Shown piece by piece: positions 9,641 through 19,816 of a stretch of 64,000 nucleotides of DNA (positions are counted from its first letter, which is position 1; every line of letters starts with the position of its first letter). Source of the stretch: Amycolatopsis pithecellobii. GTDB taxonomy: Bacteria; Actinomycetota; Actinomycetes; Mycobacteriales; Pseudonocardiaceae. The translations under genes and the position numbers were made by a program. The stretch covers positions 59,082 through 123,081 of the forward strand of contig NZ_WMBA01000015.1 of assembly GCF_009707865.1 (NCBI RefSeq), given 5' to 3'. A model generated the notes under the pieces. It saw only the letters and a program-made list of their open reading frames with translations, did not search any database and was not told where the DNA came from.

Positions 9641-12600
9641 GTGACCGACGGGGTGTTGTCCGGTCTGCTGTCGTCCGTCCTCGCCGATTCCGCGCTGCGT
9701 GGCGTCCTCGAACGGGCCGGCTCGCCGTTGCTCGACCTGCAGGGGCCGACCGCCGCCCGCCAGCTCGTCGTCGCCACGCTCGCGGCCGACGAAGGGGCCG
9801 CGCGCCCCGTCCTCGCCGTGACCGCGACCGGCCGCGAGTCCGAGGAACTGACGGCCGCGCTGGCGTCGTTGCTCGGTCCCGACATGGTGGCGGAGTTCCC
9901 GTCGTGGGAAACGTTGCCGCACGAACGGCTGTCCCCGCGAGCTGACACCGTCGGCCGCCGCCTCGACGTGCTGCACCGGCTGCGTGGTGGCGAACCACCG
10001 CGAGTGGTGGTCGCGACGGTGCGCAGCCTGATCCAGCCGATGGCGCCCGGCCTCGGCGAGCTCAAGCCGATCGACCTGGTGGTCGGCGAGGAGAACGACT
10101 TCGAGGGCGTGCTGGACCGGCTGGTGGTGCTCGCGTACACGCGCGTGGACATGGTCGAGAAACGTGGCGAGTTCGCCGTGCGCGGCGGCATCCTCGACGT
10201 GTTCCCGCCCACCGCGGACCACCCGTACCGCGTCGAGTTCTGGGGTGACGAGGTCAGCGATATCCGCGCGTTCGCGGTGTCGGATCAGCGGTCGCTGCCA
10301 GGGGAGATCCAGGCCGTGCACGCACCGCCGTGCCGCGAGTTGCTGCTCACGCCGCTGGTCAAAGCGCGCGCCGGTGAGCTGGCCGAACAGTATGCGGCCG
10401 ACGCGCAGCTCGCCGAGATGCTCACCAAGCTCGCCGGTGGCATCCCGTCCGAGGGCATGGAAGCGCTCATTCCCGTGCTGTGCGAGGGAGAGCTGGAGCT
10501 GCTGACCGACGCGATGCCCGAGGGCACGCACGTGTTGCTCGCCGATCCCGAGAAGATCCGCGCGCGGGCGCATGATCTGGTGCGCACCGGGCAGGAGTTC
10601 CTCGAAGCCTCCTGGCTGGCCGCGGCGGGTGGCGGGCAGGCGCCGATCGACCTCGGCGCGTCCGCGTACCGCGATCTTGCCGAAGTGGCAAGGCATGCCG
10701 GGGCGACGAACCGTCCATGGTGGACGATCTCGCAGCTGACCGCCGAGGACGTCTACCAGGTCCCCGTCGAGCCCGCGCCGGCGTACCGCGGCGATCTGGA
10801 GCACGCCATCACCGACCTGCGTGCGCATCTCGCGGCGAACGGCACCGGGGTGCTGGTGGTCGCCGGGCACGGCACGGCGAACCGTGCGGTCGAACAACTT
10901 TCCGGTGCCGAGGTGGCCGCGAAGCTCGCCGAGGACGGGCTGGCCCAGGAGCCCGCGCCGGGCGTCGTCACCGTCGTGTGCGGTGGGCTGACCGAGGGTT
11001 TCGTCGCGCCGGCGCTGGGCCTGGTCGTACTGACCGAGGCCGATCTCACCGGCCGCGGCGCGACGGTGGCATCGTCCACAAAGGACCTCGGCACGAAGAT
11101 GCCGTCCCGGCGCCGCAACGCGGTCGACCCGCTTGCGTTGAAGAAGGGCGACTACGTCGTGCACGACCAGCACGGCATCGGCCGGTTTGTGGAAATGGTC
11201 CAGCGCACTATTTCCGGGGCCACGCGGGAATATCTCGTGCTCGAATACGCGTCGTCGAAGCGTGGCCAGCCGGGTGACCGGCTTTACGTGCCGACCGACC
11301 AGCTCGACGAGGTGTCGCGTTACGTCGGTGGTGAACTGCCCACCTTGAACAAGCTGGGCGGCTCGGACTGGAAGAACACGAAAGCCAAGGCGCGCAAGGC
11401 GGTCAAGGAGATCGCGGCCGAGCTGGTGCAGTTGTACGCCGCCCGTCAGGCCGCGCCGGGACACCCGTTCGGCACGGACACGCCGTGGCAACGCGAACTG
11501 GAAGACGCGTTCCCGTTCGTCGAAACCAACGACCAGCTCGCCGCGATCGACGAGGTCAAGACGGACATGGAACGTGGCGTCCCGATGGACCGGGTGATCT
11601 GTGGTGACGTCGGCTACGGCAAGACCGAGATCGCGGTGCGCGCGGCGTTCAAGGCGGTGCAGGACGGTAAGCAGGTCGCCGTGCTGGTGCCCACGACTTT
11701 GCTTGCGCAGCAACATCTCAACACGTTCGGCGAGCGCATGCGGTCGTTCCCGGTGGCGATCAAGGGGTTGTCCCGGTTCACCGACAAGTCCGAAGTGGAC
11801 GGTGTGCTGGCGGGGCTGGCCGAGGGTGACGTCGACATTGTCATCGGGACGCACCGACTGCTGCAGACCGGTGTGCGGTACAAGGATCTCGGCCTCGTCA
11901 TCGTGGACGAGGAGCAGCGTTTCGGGGTGGAACACAAGGAACACATCAAGGCGTTGCGTACGCACGTCGATGTGCTGACAATGTCGGCGACACCGATCCC
12001 GCGAACGCTGGAGATGTCGCTCGCGGGTATCCGTGAGATGTCCACAATCCTCACCCCACCCGAGGACCGGCACCCGATCCTGACCTACGTCGGCGCGTAC
12101 GACGACAAGCAGGTGGGCGCCGCGATCCGCCGCGAGCTGCTGCGCGACGGCCAGGTTTTCTATGTGCACAACAGGGTTTCCTCGATCGAAAAGGCCGCGC
12201 GCCGGTTGCGTGAGCTGGTGCCGGAGGCGCGGGTCGTGACCGCGCACGGGCAGATGAACGAGGAAAAGCTCGAAAAGATCATCCAGGGTTTCTGGGAACG
12301 CGAGTACGACGTTCTGGTTTCGACGACGATCGTTGAGACGGGGCTCGATATCTCCAATGCCAACACGTTGATCGTGGAACGCGGTGATCTACTGGGGCTC
12401 GCACAATTGCACCAGTTGCGTGGTCGCGTCGGCCGTGGCCGCGAGCGCGGGTATGCCTACTTCTTGTATCCGGGGGAATCGCCGCTGACGGAGACGGCGC
12501 ATGACCGGCTCGCGACCATCGCGCAGAACACGGAACTCGGGGCGGGGATGGCGGTTGCCATGAAGGACCTGGAGATCCGCGGCGCGGGCAACATCCTTGG

Positions 12601-13204
12601 TGCGGAACAATCCGGGCATATCGCGGGTGTCGGGTTCGATCTGTACGTTCGGCTGGTCGGCGAGGCGGTGGATGTGTTCCGCCGCGGCGCCGGTGCCGAG
12701 CCGGTGGAGGAAGAGGAGCTCGGCGAGGTTCGGGTGGATCTGCCGGTCGATGCCCATATTCCGCACGATTACGTGCCCGGTGAGCGGCTACGGTTGGAGG
12801 CGTACCGCAAGATCGCGGCGGCGCCCGACAGTGAGGCACTGGCGGCGGTTGAGGAAGAACTCATCGACCGGTACGGCCAGCCACCCGCGCCGGTGCACCG
12901 CCTGCTCGCGGTCGCCCGTTTCCGCCACGCCTGCCGCGCGGCGGGTGTCACCGAGGTAACCATGCAGGGCAACACAATCCGGTTCTCACCGTTGGCACTG
13001 CCCGATTCGAAGCAGATCCGGCTCAAACGCCTGTACCCGAAAGCCATGTTCAAGGCGGTGACCAACACGGTCTCGGTCCCCAAACCGACGGAAGGCCCAG
13101 CCGGCGGCCGGATCGGCGCACCCCCGTTGCGGGATGAGGCATTGCTGGAGTGGTGCCAGAAACTGCTGACCAACCTGACCAAGGAACCAGCGACGGTGGG
13201 CTAG
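9641..13204 (+). CDS. mfd: Transcription-repair coupling factor
   Basis: A superfamily 2 DNA translocase that removes stalled RNA polymerase and recruits UvrA to lesions. It has 1187 residues, the usual length. Order: UvrB-like N-terminal domains, the CarD-like RNA polymerase interaction domain ([16 protein letters not shown]), then the RecG-like motor with Walker [10 protein letters not shown] at residues 655-663 and DEEQRFG at 756-762, [14 protein letters not shown] (motif VI), and a C-terminal TRCF domain. The GTG at 9641 is preceded by AGGGGAG at 6 nt. Neighbouring mazG and eno match the mycobacterial order. Confidence 0.98.
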   Translation: MTDGVLSGLLSSVLADSALRGVLERAGSPLLDLQGPTAARQLVVATLAADEGAARPVLAVTATGRESEELTAALASLLGPDMVAEFPSWETLPHERLSPRADTVGRRLDVLHRLRGGEPPRVVVATVRSLIQPMAPGLGELKPIDLVVGEENDFEGVLDRLVVLAYTRVDMVEKRGEFAVRGGILDVFPPTADHPYRVEFWGDEVSDIRAFAVSDQRSLPGEIQAVHAPPCRELLLTPLVKARAGELAEQYAADAQLAEMLTKLAGGIPSEGMEALIPVLCEGELELLTDAMPEGTHVLLADPEKIRARAHDLVRTGQEFLEASWLAAAGGGQAPIDLGASAYRDLAEVARHAGATNRPWWTISQLTAEDVYQVPVEPAPAYRGDLEHAITDLRAHLAANGTGVLVVAGHGTANRAVEQLSGAEVAAKLAEDGLAQEPAPGVVTVVCGGLTEGFVAPALGLVVLTEADLTGRGATVASSTKDLGTKMPSRRRNAVDPLALKKGDYVVHDQHGIGRFVEMVQRTISGATREYLVLEYASSKRGQPGDRLYVPTDQLDEVSRYVGGELPTLNKLGGSDWKNTKAKARKAVKEIAAELVQLYAARQAAPGHPFGTDTPWQRELEDAFPFVETNDQLAAIDEVKTDMERGVPMDRVICGDVGYGKTEIAVRAAFKAVQDGKQVAVLVPTTLLAQQHLNTFGERMRSFPVAIKGLSRFTDKSEVDGVLAGLAEGDVDIVIGTHRLLQTGVRYKDLGLVIVDEEQRFGVEHKEHIKALRTHVDVLTMSATPIPRTLEMSLAGIREMSTILTPPEDRHPILTYVGAYDDKQVGAAIRRELLRDGQVFYVHNRVSSIEKAARRLRELVPEARVVTAHGQMNEEKLEKIIQGFWEREYDVLVSTTIVETGLDISNANTLIVERGDLLGLAQLHQLRGRVGRGRERGYAYFLYPGESPLTETAHDRLATIAQNTELGAGMAVAMKDLEIRGAGNILGAEQSGHIAGVGFDLYVRLVGEAVDVFRRGAGAEPVEEEELGEVRVDLPVDAHIPHDYVPGERLRLEAYRKIAAAPDSEALAAVEEELIDRYGQPPAPVHRLLAVARFRHACRAAGVTEVTMQGNTIRFSPLALPDSKQIRLKRLYPKAMFKAVTNTVSVPKPTEGPAGGRIGAPPLRDEALLEWCQKLLTNLTKEPATVG

Positions 13205-13738
13205 CCGCGGTGTGAGGGAATTCCGCCCAACTCACCTCACTCCCACCAGAAAACCGCCGCCATGCAACGAAAAGCCGGCCATGGGACCCACCGCCCACTC
13301 CCACCCCCGGACCAACACGAAGCCTCCTTAGCGGTCCGCACGCCGGGTCAAGGGTGGACGAAGTCCATCGCGAAGCGACGCCGAAGGCGCCCTTGACGCG
13401 GTGGGCCGACCGTTAAAGAATCAGGCGAAGTGGGGCGGGGGTGGGTCCCCTCAGCGAGGGCGCCCAGCGCCCGGTCACCTCCGCACGAAAAAGGACCAGG
13501 GCATCGCGCGGAGCGCGACTCAAAAAGATTGCCTCGCCGGCGGGCTGGCTCCGGGATAACTAGCCCAACGGGACCTCGCCTTGACAGGGTGGTCGAGCTG
13601 GGGCTTTTTCCAAGCGACCGGAACGCGCAACTCGGGCGCTTGGAACGTGCGACTCGCGCGCATCCAACGTGCAACTCGCGCCGCTGTCCCTGGGTCCCGG
13701 GGGTCCCGAACTTGGCTGGGTTGTGAGAGGGTACGCGT
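13205..13738. other. 534-bp non-coding gap with dispersed repeats
   Basis: I see no convincing gene between mfd and the next lipoprotein gene. The gap contains the 20-nt repeat copy at 13285-13304, a GGCTCCGGGATAAC block near 13546 shared with the 8.3-kb gap, and three spaced copies of an AACGYGCAACTCG-type repeat at 13621-13683. The protein-like frames crossing it lack family features. Confidence 0.6.
13621..13683. repeat. Three 22-nt-spaced copies of an AACG(C/T)GCAACTCGCGCG-type repeat
   Basis: Units begin near 13621, 13642 and 13664, each variants of GAACGCGCAACTCGCGCG. The same family, in both orientations, forms a larger cluster after ppx at 24221-24330. No terminator T-run follows here. 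Confidence 0.65.
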
Positions 13739-14722
13739 GTGATGCGGATCATGGGTCGTCGTCGTGCGCTGGTCGCCGCTGTCGTTGCCTGTTTGGCGCT
13801 TGCCGGGTGCGGGGCGGGGCCCAGTCAGGTGGGGGCCGCGTTCCTGTTGGGCGACCGCGAAACCACCCAGGCTCAGGTGCAGCAGCTTATCGACAACGCA
13901 GTGCGCGAACAGCCCGCCGCACAGCACTTGGCCCAGCAGCACAAGCTTGACTCGCTCGGCAGGGCCATCGTGTCGCAGTTGGTGGTGCACGAACTGCTTA
14001 CTCAGGTCGCTCAGCGTGAGGGGCTCGCCACCGACGAGAAACTTATCAGCCAGGCGCTGGAACAGGATCCGCTCGCCACGCCGGTATCAGTCAACACCGT
14101 CGATCCGTCACAGTTGCCGAACCAGATCGCCTACCGGGCGCGTGACCACCGCGAAGCTATCACCGACCAGGTCCTGCTGCGGACGTTGGCACAAAAGTAC
14201 TTCGACAAGATGTCGGTCACCTTCGACTACACGTCCGTCGTCTCGGAGGGCGCCGGTAACACCATGCGTGACAAGGCGTTCGCGAAGGCGCAGCAGATGG
14301 CCGCGAGCCCGGAAGCCGCCGCGCAGGTGATCCAGGCCGACACCGCAACCGGGCAGCAGACCGGCGTCGGCGAACGGGTGCCCGCCGTGCAGGCACCGGA
14401 CCTCGCCGCCACCGTCGTCTTTGGCACCCAGCCGGGCACGGTGATCGCCTTTCAGCCCAGCAGTGAGCAAGCCGCCTGGATCATCGCCGTGATCCGCCAG
14501 CGCGATCTGAGTACCCCGCAAGCGGCGGACCAGACGACCGAACCCACCGCGAACCAGCTTGTCTCGATCGGGCAGCGGCTGCTGCAGCCTTATGCTGACA
14601 TGGACAGCCTCAAAATCAACCCGCGTTACGGTGTGTGGGATCCGGTGGCGATGAACCTCGCGCCCAGTGCCGCCGAGACTACCGGCGCCGTCGTCTCCGT
14701 GAAGGGATCCGCCCAGCCTTGA
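13739..14722 (+). CDS. SurA N-domain-like exported lipoprotein
   Basis: It has 327 residues. The signal peptide ends in the lipobox LALAGC. The mature sequence (QVQQLIDNAVREQ and later helices IVSQLVVHELLTQVAQREGLATDEKLISQAL) resembles the alpha-helical N-terminal domain of SurA/PrsA chaperones. No PPIase (parvulin) domain is evident, so a periplasm-side chaperone-like role is inference. The GTG at 13739 and ATG at 13742 both follow GAGAGGG. Its stop overlaps the mazG TTG start (TTGA), indicating an operon with mazG. Confidence 0.82.
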   Translation: MMRIMGRRRALVAAVVACLALAGCGAGPSQVGAAFLLGDRETTQAQVQQLIDNAVREQPAAQHLAQQHKLDSLGRAIVSQLVVHELLTQVAQREGLATDEKLISQALEQDPLATPVSVNTVDPSQLPNQIAYRARDHREAITDQVLLRTLAQKYFDKMSVTFDYTSVVSEGAGNTMRDKAFAKAQQMAASPEAAAQVIQADTATGQQTGVGERVPAVQAPDLAATVVFGTQPGTVIAFQPSSEQAAWIIAVIRQRDLSTPQAADQTTEPTANQLVSIGQRLLQPYADMDSLKINPRYGVWDPVAMNLAPSAAETTGAVVSVKGSAQP

Positions 14723-15693
14723 CCGCCACGGTCGTCCTCCTGCCGTATCCCGACGCCGGTATCCCACCGGCCGCCCTGCCGCACCTTCGTGGCGCGCGAG
14801 CCGTGTACGCGAGCGGTTTCGACGCCGATCTGACCGACCTCCTGGGGGCGAAACCGGCGCCATCCCCGGCCGCGCTGGCAGCGGAAGACGGGCCGCTCGT
14901 GCTGTTCGCGGCGTCCACACAGGACCCGGCGGTGCAAGCGTTGCCGGACGCACTCATCATCGCGCAACCACAAGGCGCGGGGCTGGTCGAGGCGGCGCAA
15001 GTGATGGACGTGCTGCGCTCGCCCGGCGGGTGCCCGTGGGACGCGAAGCAAACCCACGAGTCGTTGCGCCAGTACCTCGTGGAGGAGACCTACGAGTTGC
15101 TCGAGGCGATCGAGGACGGCGACCGTCCGGCGCTGCGCGAGGAACTCGGTGACGTGCTGCTGCAGGTGCTCTTCCACGCGAGGGTCGCCGCGGAGGACGC
15201 CGGCGATCCCTTCGACATCGACACGGTGGCGGACGGGCTGGTCGCGAAGCTGGTCGGCCGGCACCCGCACGTGTTCGCCGACGGTGACAAGCCGGGTGCG
15301 GGTGTCCCGCAATACGCGAGCCATACCGCCGAGCACCAGGAAGTGAAGTGGGAAGAGCTCAAACAGGCCGAGAAGCAACGCGAGTCCATTGTGGACGGAG
15401 TGGCGCTCGGCCAGCCGGCCGCCGCGCTCGCCGGGAAGCTCGGTCAGCGCAGCGGCCGCGCCGGTATCCCGCTCGACCTGTTCCCCGCCGGGATGGATGC
15501 CCCCGCCCGGCTGTTCACCCTCGCCGCCACAGCGCGCCGCGCCGGGGTGGATCCGGAGGGTGAGCTGCGCGCGGTGGCGAAACACTTCGCCACCCAAGTG
15601 CGTGCGGCGGAAGCGAACGCGCGCGCCGCAGGGGTGGATCCGTCCACTTTGGAGGCGGACGGCTGGCGCCGGTACTGGCCGTCCGCCGGCTAG
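14719..15693 (+). CDS. mazG: Nucleoside triphosphate pyrophosphohydrolase MazG
   Basis: Hydrolyses non-canonical or surplus NTPs to NMP and pyrophosphate. It has 324 residues. The N-terminal 100 residues are the extra domain seen in mycobacterial MazG. The MazG core follows, starting LRSPGGCPWDAKQTHESLRQYL, with the metal-binding EETYELLEAI...EELGDVLLQVLFHA, i.e. EEXXE and EXXD. The C-terminal repeat domain is shorter than in E. coli. The start is TTG at 14719, overlapping the upstream stop; GAAGGGA sits about 11 nt before it. It is convergent with efeB, the coding ends overlapping by 4 nt. Confidence 0.93.
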   Translation: MTATVVLLPYPDAGIPPAALPHLRGARAVYASGFDADLTDLLGAKPAPSPAALAAEDGPLVLFAASTQDPAVQALPDALIIAQPQGAGLVEAAQVMDVLRSPGGCPWDAKQTHESLRQYLVEETYELLEAIEDGDRPALREELGDVLLQVLFHARVAAEDAGDPFDIDTVADGLVAKLVGRHPHVFADGDKPGAGVPQYASHTAEHQEVKWEELKQAEKQRESIVDGVALGQPAAALAGKLGQRSGRAGIPLDLFPAGMDAPARLFTLAATARRAGVDPEGELRAVAKHFATQVRAAEANARAAGVDPSTLEADGWRRYWPSAG

Positions 15694-16937
15694 GCCTCGA
15701 AGAGCGTGTCGCCCCAGTAACCGGTTTCCGAGACACCCGGCGGTACGGCGAACAGCGCGGAACCCGTGTGCTGCACGTATTCCATCATCGCGTCCTTGCT
15801 GGAAAGCGCTTTCTGCATGGGGATGTACTGCTTGCCAGGGTCCCGGTTGAAGCAGATGAAGAACAATCCCGCTTCGAGGTGCCCGACGCCGTCCGACCCG
15901 TCGACGAAGTTGTAGCCCCGGCGCAGGATCTTCACGCCGTTCAGGGATTCCGCCGCGGCGAGCCGGATATGCGAGTCCTCGGGCACCATCGGCTCCCCGT
16001 CCGCACCGCCGACCTGCAGATCGACCGGGTCGAACTCGGCGGTCTGGCCCAGCGCGGCGCCGTTGCCCTTCGTCCGGCCGATGACCTTCTCCTGCTCGTC
16101 GAGCGAAGTCCGGTCCCACGTTTCGATGTGCATCCGGATCCGCCGCGCGACCAGGTACGAACCGCCTGCCAGCCACGGTTTCCCGTCGGCCGCGCTGACC
16201 CACACCTGCTCGTCGAGCACGCCCGTGTCCTCGGCCTTGAGATTGTTCGTGCCGTCCTTGAAACCGAAGAGGTTCCGCGGGGTGCTCTGCGTCGTCGAGG
16301 TCGACGAGCTGCGCCCGAAACCCAGCTGCGACCACCGCACCTCGGCCTTGCCGAAGCCCAGCCGCACCAGGTTCCGCACCGCGTGCACGGCCACCTGCGG
16401 GTCGTTCGCGCATGCCTGGATGCACAGATCGCCGCCGCTGCGCGCCGGGTCGAGCTTGTCCTTGGGGAACGCGGGAAGTTCGGTGAGCGCGTCCGGCCGG
16501 TGCGCGGCAAGGCCGAACCGGTCGTCGAACAGCGAAGGCCCGAACCCGATGGTCAGCGTCAGTGCCGACGCCGGCAGTTCGAGCGCTTCCCCGGTGTCGC
16601 TGGGCGGCGCCGCCTTGGCCCCGTTCACCGCGCCGGCCGGCCCGACTTCCTGGCCCGCGGTCATCTTCCGGGCGGCGTCGGTCCACGTTTTCAGCAGTGA
16701 CACCAGTTCCGCACGGTCCTTCGTCGTGACATCGAGCGCCGCGAAATGCAGATTTTCCTGTGCGGGCGTGACAATCCCCGCCTGGTGCGCGCCGGTGAAC
16801 GGCACGACGTCCGTGGCCGCGCTGGCATTCGACGAGTCGAGCGCGCGGTCGATCCCGGCGCCGGCCGCGCCCGCACCGGCGAGCGCGACACCAGCACCGG
16901 CGAAGGCGAACATCCGGCGCCGGGATACTTCCGTCAT
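15690..16937 (-). CDS. efeB: Tat-exported DyP-type heme peroxidase, EfeB
   Basis: The peroxidase member of the EfeUOB iron-uptake system, thought to oxidise ferrous iron or handle heme outside the membrane. It has 415 residues. A twin-arginine signal (SRRRMFAFAGAGVALAGAG) precedes a DyP fold, with GFKDGTNN carrying the DyP Asp of the GXXDG motif and a histidine-containing proximal region further on. It starts with ATG, and its start overlaps the efeO stop by 4 nt, so it is translationally coupled as the last gene of efeUOB. Confidence 0.95.
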   Translation of the reverse strand: MTEVSRRRMFAFAGAGVALAGAGAAGAGIDRALDSSNASAATDVVPFTGAHQAGIVTPAQENLHFAALDVTTKDRAELVSLLKTWTDAARKMTAGQEVGPAGAVNGAKAAPPSDTGEALELPASALTLTIGFGPSLFDDRFGLAAHRPDALTELPAFPKDKLDPARSGGDLCIQACANDPQVAVHAVRNLVRLGFGKAEVRWSQLGFGRSSSTSTTQSTPRNLFGFKDGTNNLKAEDTGVLDEQVWVSAADGKPWLAGGSYLVARRIRMHIETWDRTSLDEQEKVIGRTKGNGAALGQTAEFDPVDLQVGGADGEPMVPEDSHIRLAAAESLNGVKILRRGYNFVDGSDGVGHLEAGLFFICFNRDPGKQYIPMQKALSSKDAMMEYVQHTGSALFAVPPGVSETGYWGDTLFEA

Positions 16938-18064
16938 TTCGCGACAACCTCCGCGACCTTGCTCAGCGGCTCGCTCAGCGCGTCCACCGCCGAAGCGAAC
17001 TCCTTGATCTGATCCTGGCTCAACTCGGTGTAGAACTTGAACCCGTCACCGTTGCGGGTCGCGTCGAGCAGCTTCTGCACGTTTGCGAACTGAGTATCCA
17101 CAGTGGACACGAGCTGGGCGTCGCGTGCCTGCAGCACCGGCCGAAGTGCCTGGATCGCACCCTTCGAACCGTCCACATTGGCCTGGAAGTCCCATAGATC
17201 GGTGTGCGAGAAGGCTTCTTCTTCGCCGGTGACCTTGCCGGTCGCGACCTCGTCCAGAAGTTCCTTGGCACCGTTGGCCAGATCCAGCGGGGACAGTTGG
17301 ATCGTCTTGCTCTTGCCGACCAGTTCGTTGACGTCCGTGACGAGCTTGTCCGCGATCTTCGGACTGTCCGGCTGCAACCCGGTCACCCACAGATCCTTCT
17401 CCAGCCGGTGGAAACCGGTGAACTGCTGACCTTGTTCGAGATCCGCCTCGCGGACGTCGATCGCCGGGTCCAGGTCACCGAACTTCTCCGCGACCGGCTC
17501 GATCCGCTCGTAGTAGACGCGGGTGCTCGCGTAGCGGGCCTTCGCGTCCGCGACGTTGCCGGACTTCACCGCGTCGGCGAACTTCTGCGTTTCCGTTGCC
17601 AGCGCGTCGGTCTGGTTCGCCACAAAGGACGCGTAACTCGTCGTCGCGGCTGCCAGTTCGGCATTCGCGTCGGCCTGCTTCGTCGCCCCGCCGGTCACGG
17701 TGAACTGGCCGCGGATCCCGTCGCCGGCCATGCCGGGCTTGCACGCGGTCTGGTACTTGCCGCCGTCGGCGACCTCGACGTTGAGCTTGCGAGTCAGCCC
17801 CGGCGCGATGTTCTCGACCTCGCCGACGATCCGGTCGCCCTCGGCGTAGAGGTAGAACTCGGTGACCTTGGTGCCCTTGTTGGTCACCTCGAACGTCAGG
17901 TTGCCGGCGTTCGCGGTGGCGGTGGAAACCTCGCAGGCGGTGTCCGAAGCCGCGACGGTGATCGGCCCACCGCCGCCACTGCTCGCGGAATCCTGGCCGC
18001 TCGAACACGCGGCCAAGGTCAGCAGCGCCGCCGAACCGGCCAGCGCGAACAGTCTCTTCGGCAA
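16934..18064 (-). CDS. efeO: EfeO: cupredoxin plus M75 (imelysin-like) lipoprotein of the iron transporter
   Basis: An extracytoplasmic iron-binding component that feeds EfeU. The signal peptide ends in TLAAC, with a lipid anchor. The cupredoxin-like domain covers roughly residues 35-120, followed by the peptidase-M75-like domain with GFHRLEKDLW, the HXXE metal motif of EfeO. I prefer the TTG at 18064, five bases after AAGGAG. The in-frame GTG at 18070, which overlaps the efeU stop as GTGA, would leave no spacing to that Shine-Dalgarno sequence. Confidence 0.93.
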   Translation of the reverse strand: MPKRLFALAGSAALLTLAACSSGQDSASSGGGGPITVAASDTACEVSTATANAGNLTFEVTNKGTKVTEFYLYAEGDRIVGEVENIAPGLTRKLNVEVADGGKYQTACKPGMAGDGIRGQFTVTGGATKQADANAELAAATTSYASFVANQTDALATETQKFADAVKSGNVADAKARYASTRVYYERIEPVAEKFGDLDPAIDVREADLEQGQQFTGFHRLEKDLWVTGLQPDSPKIADKLVTDVNELVGKSKTIQLSPLDLANGAKELLDEVATGKVTGEEEAFSHTDLWDFQANVDGSKGAIQALRPVLQARDAQLVSTVDTQFANVQKLLDATRNGDGFKFYTELSQDQIKEFASAVDALSEPLSKVAEVVAK

Positions 18065-18066
18065 GG

Positions 18067-18900
18067 TCACTCCTTTGCGCCCACGAGGGCTGGTTTCGGG
18101 GTGGTGCGCCGCAAGAACAGCGGCAGCACGATGGCGATGTAGGCGACCCACGCGACGGCCTGCAGGACAGTCGTCTGCTGCGAGTAGTTGAAAATCCCCT
18201 TGAGCAGCGCGCCGTACCACGAGTCTTCGGGGATCGCACTCGACGCGTCGAACGCGAAAGTGTGCAACCCGGGCAAGAACGCCGCTTCCTGTAGATCGTG
18301 CAGGCCGTAGCCGAGGACGCCGGCGGCGACGAAGACGAGCAGCACGCCGGTGATCTTGAAGAACTTGCCGAGGTCGAACCGGACGGCGCCGCGGTAGAGG
18401 AGGTAGGCGATGATCACCGCGGCCACGATCCCGATCGCGAACCCGATGAGTGGCTGCGTCGTGCCGCCCTGGGCGCTTTGCACCGTCGCGTAGAAGAAGA
18501 CCGCGGTTTCCAGGCCTTCCCTGCCGACCGCGAGGAACGACAGCAGGAACACCGCGAGCGGACCGACCGCGATCGCTTCGTCCATCTTCCCGCGCAGCTC
18601 GGCGGCGATACTCCGCGAGGCCTTGCGCATCCAGAAGATCATCGCGGTGACGAAGACGACGGCCACGATCGAGAGGCTGCCGCCCAGCAGTTCCTGTTGC
18701 TCGAAGGACAGCTGAGCCGTGGTGTAGGTGAGGACCGCGCCGATCCCGATCGACAGCAGGACGGCGATCGTGATGCCGGGCCACACCCAGCGCAGCGCCG
18801 CCCGCCGGTCCGTCTTGACGAGGAACGCCACTAGGATGCTGACGACGAGCGCGGCTTCGAGACCCTCGCGCAAGCCGATGAGCAGGCTCGAGAACAACAA
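18067..18900 (-). CDS. efeU: Iron permease EfeU (FTR1 family)
   Basis: The membrane permease for iron. It has 277 residues and about seven transmembrane segments. Two REGLE motifs (in LIGLREGLEAALV near residue 11 and AVGREGLETAVFF near residue 128) are the FTR1 iron-ligand motifs. The start is TTG at 18900, seven bases after AGGAGG. It is the first gene of efeUOB, and an iron box lies 37 nt upstream. Confidence 0.95.
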   Translation of the reverse strand: MLFSSLLIGLREGLEAALVVSILVAFLVKTDRRAALRWVWPGITIAVLLSIGIGAVLTYTTAQLSFEQQELLGGSLSIVAVVFVTAMIFWMRKASRSIAAELRGKMDEAIAVGPLAVFLLSFLAVGREGLETAVFFYATVQSAQGGTTQPLIGFAIGIVAAVIIAYLLYRGAVRFDLGKFFKITGVLLVFVAAGVLGYGLHDLQEAAFLPGLHTFAFDASSAIPEDSWYGALLKGIFNYSQQTTVLQAVAWVAYIAIVLPLFLRRTTPKPALVGAKE

Positions 18901-18936
18901 CTTAGGGCCTCCTCAGTGCGGTCCGTCCTGATGTTT

Positions 18937-18955
18937 TTAGGTAAGGCTTGCCTGT
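18937..18955. promoter_or_regulatory. IdeR/DtxR iron box upstream of efeUOB
   Basis: TTAGGTAAGGCTTGCCTGT matches the 19-bp DtxR/IdeR consensus TTAGGTTAGGCTAACCTAA at 14 positions, with the central palindrome AGGC-TTGCCT kept. It predicts Fe(II)-dependent repression of efeUOB. Confidence 0.82.
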
Positions 18956-19159
18956 ATGTCTAGTGGCAGTATGCTCTGGCGGCCGTCCGCGCCGGTCAAA
19001 TCGGACATGGCGACGCGCGTTTGCACTGGTCAGCGCATCGGCGGGCGGCTTCATAACAAATGATGTGATCCCGGCGGCACCACCCGCCGACGGCGGTGAT
19101 CGGCGGTTTTTCGCAACGTTCGGTCCGCCTGGGCCGCCCGGTGTCTATAACCTGATCCG

Positions 19160-19816
19160 GTGGTCGAGCCCACCCCATCAGGGGATGTCACCCCGCGCCG
19201 GTCCTCATCGTCGCTGTGGCTCGCCATCGGGATCGTCGCGACCGGCATCGTCCTGATCTTCACGCTCGGCACGAACCGGCCGGTCACCACGCCGCCACCG
19301 GCTCAAGCCGGACCCGCCCCACCGTCCCCGCCGCCCGCGGCGGCGGCACCGAAACCGGCGGTTGCCCCGCCGGTGGACCGGCCGACGCAGTCCGACGAAG
19401 CAGAGCTGGACGCATGGGCCCGCAAGCTCGCCGGGCCGGCCAAGCTCGCCCCCGCCGTGCTGTCCGCCTACGGCCGGGCCGAGATGCGCATGCGCGGCGA
19501 GGCGCCCAACTGTCACCTCTCGTGGGCCACGCTCGCCGGACTCGGGCAGGTCGCGGCCGTCGGCGCCGGCCCATTGCCGGTGCCGCAACAGATCTGGGAC
19601 CGCTGGTCCGCCCGTGCCGTGCACGACGCGAAGCCCGCGGACACGCACAACGCCGCCGACGCCGCGTACACCGTGGCTCGCTACCTGTGCTCGACCGGCG
19701 CCGACCTGTCCAGCGCGGGCGGCTGGTGGACGACGATCCTCGGCTACACCCAATCCCTGCCGGACACGCAGGACGCACTGACCGCCGCCGACACCTTCGC
19801 GGCGGCGAAACCCTAG
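19160..19816 (+). CDS. LpqU/MltB-like membrane-anchored protein, probably a catalytically dead lytic transglycosylase
   Basis: It has 218 residues. One transmembrane helix (SLWLAIGIVATGIVLIFTLG, residues about 18-38) is followed by a Pro/Ala-rich linker and a domain resembling the actinobacterial MltB-like transglycosylase: AYGRAEMRMRGEAPNCHLSWATLAGLGQ and NAADAAYTVARYLCSTGADLSSAGGWWTTILGY. Family members read IGRVESDHG after the tryptophan helix; here the segment is LGQVAAVG, so the catalytic glutamate is replaced. The gene occupies the lpqU position upstream of eno seen in mycobacteria. A structural or peptidoglycan-binding role is the best guess. Confidence 0.75.
   Translation: MVEPTPSGDVTPRRSSSSLWLAIGIVATGIVLIFTLGTNRPVTTPPPAQAGPAPPSPPPAAAAPKPAVAPPVDRPTQSDEAELDAWARKLAGPAKLAPAVLSAYGRAEMRMRGEAPNCHLSWATLAGLGQVAAVGAGPLPVPQQIWDRWSARAVHDAKPADTHNAADAAYTVARYLCSTGADLSSAGGWWTTILGYTQSLPDTQDALTAADTFAAAKP

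Noticed and set aside
9104..12247. A 1047-codon open frame antisense to mfd and similar very long antisense frames elsewhere
   Set aside because: Products are Arg/His/Asp-rich with no family features, as expected from third-position GC bias opposite real genes.
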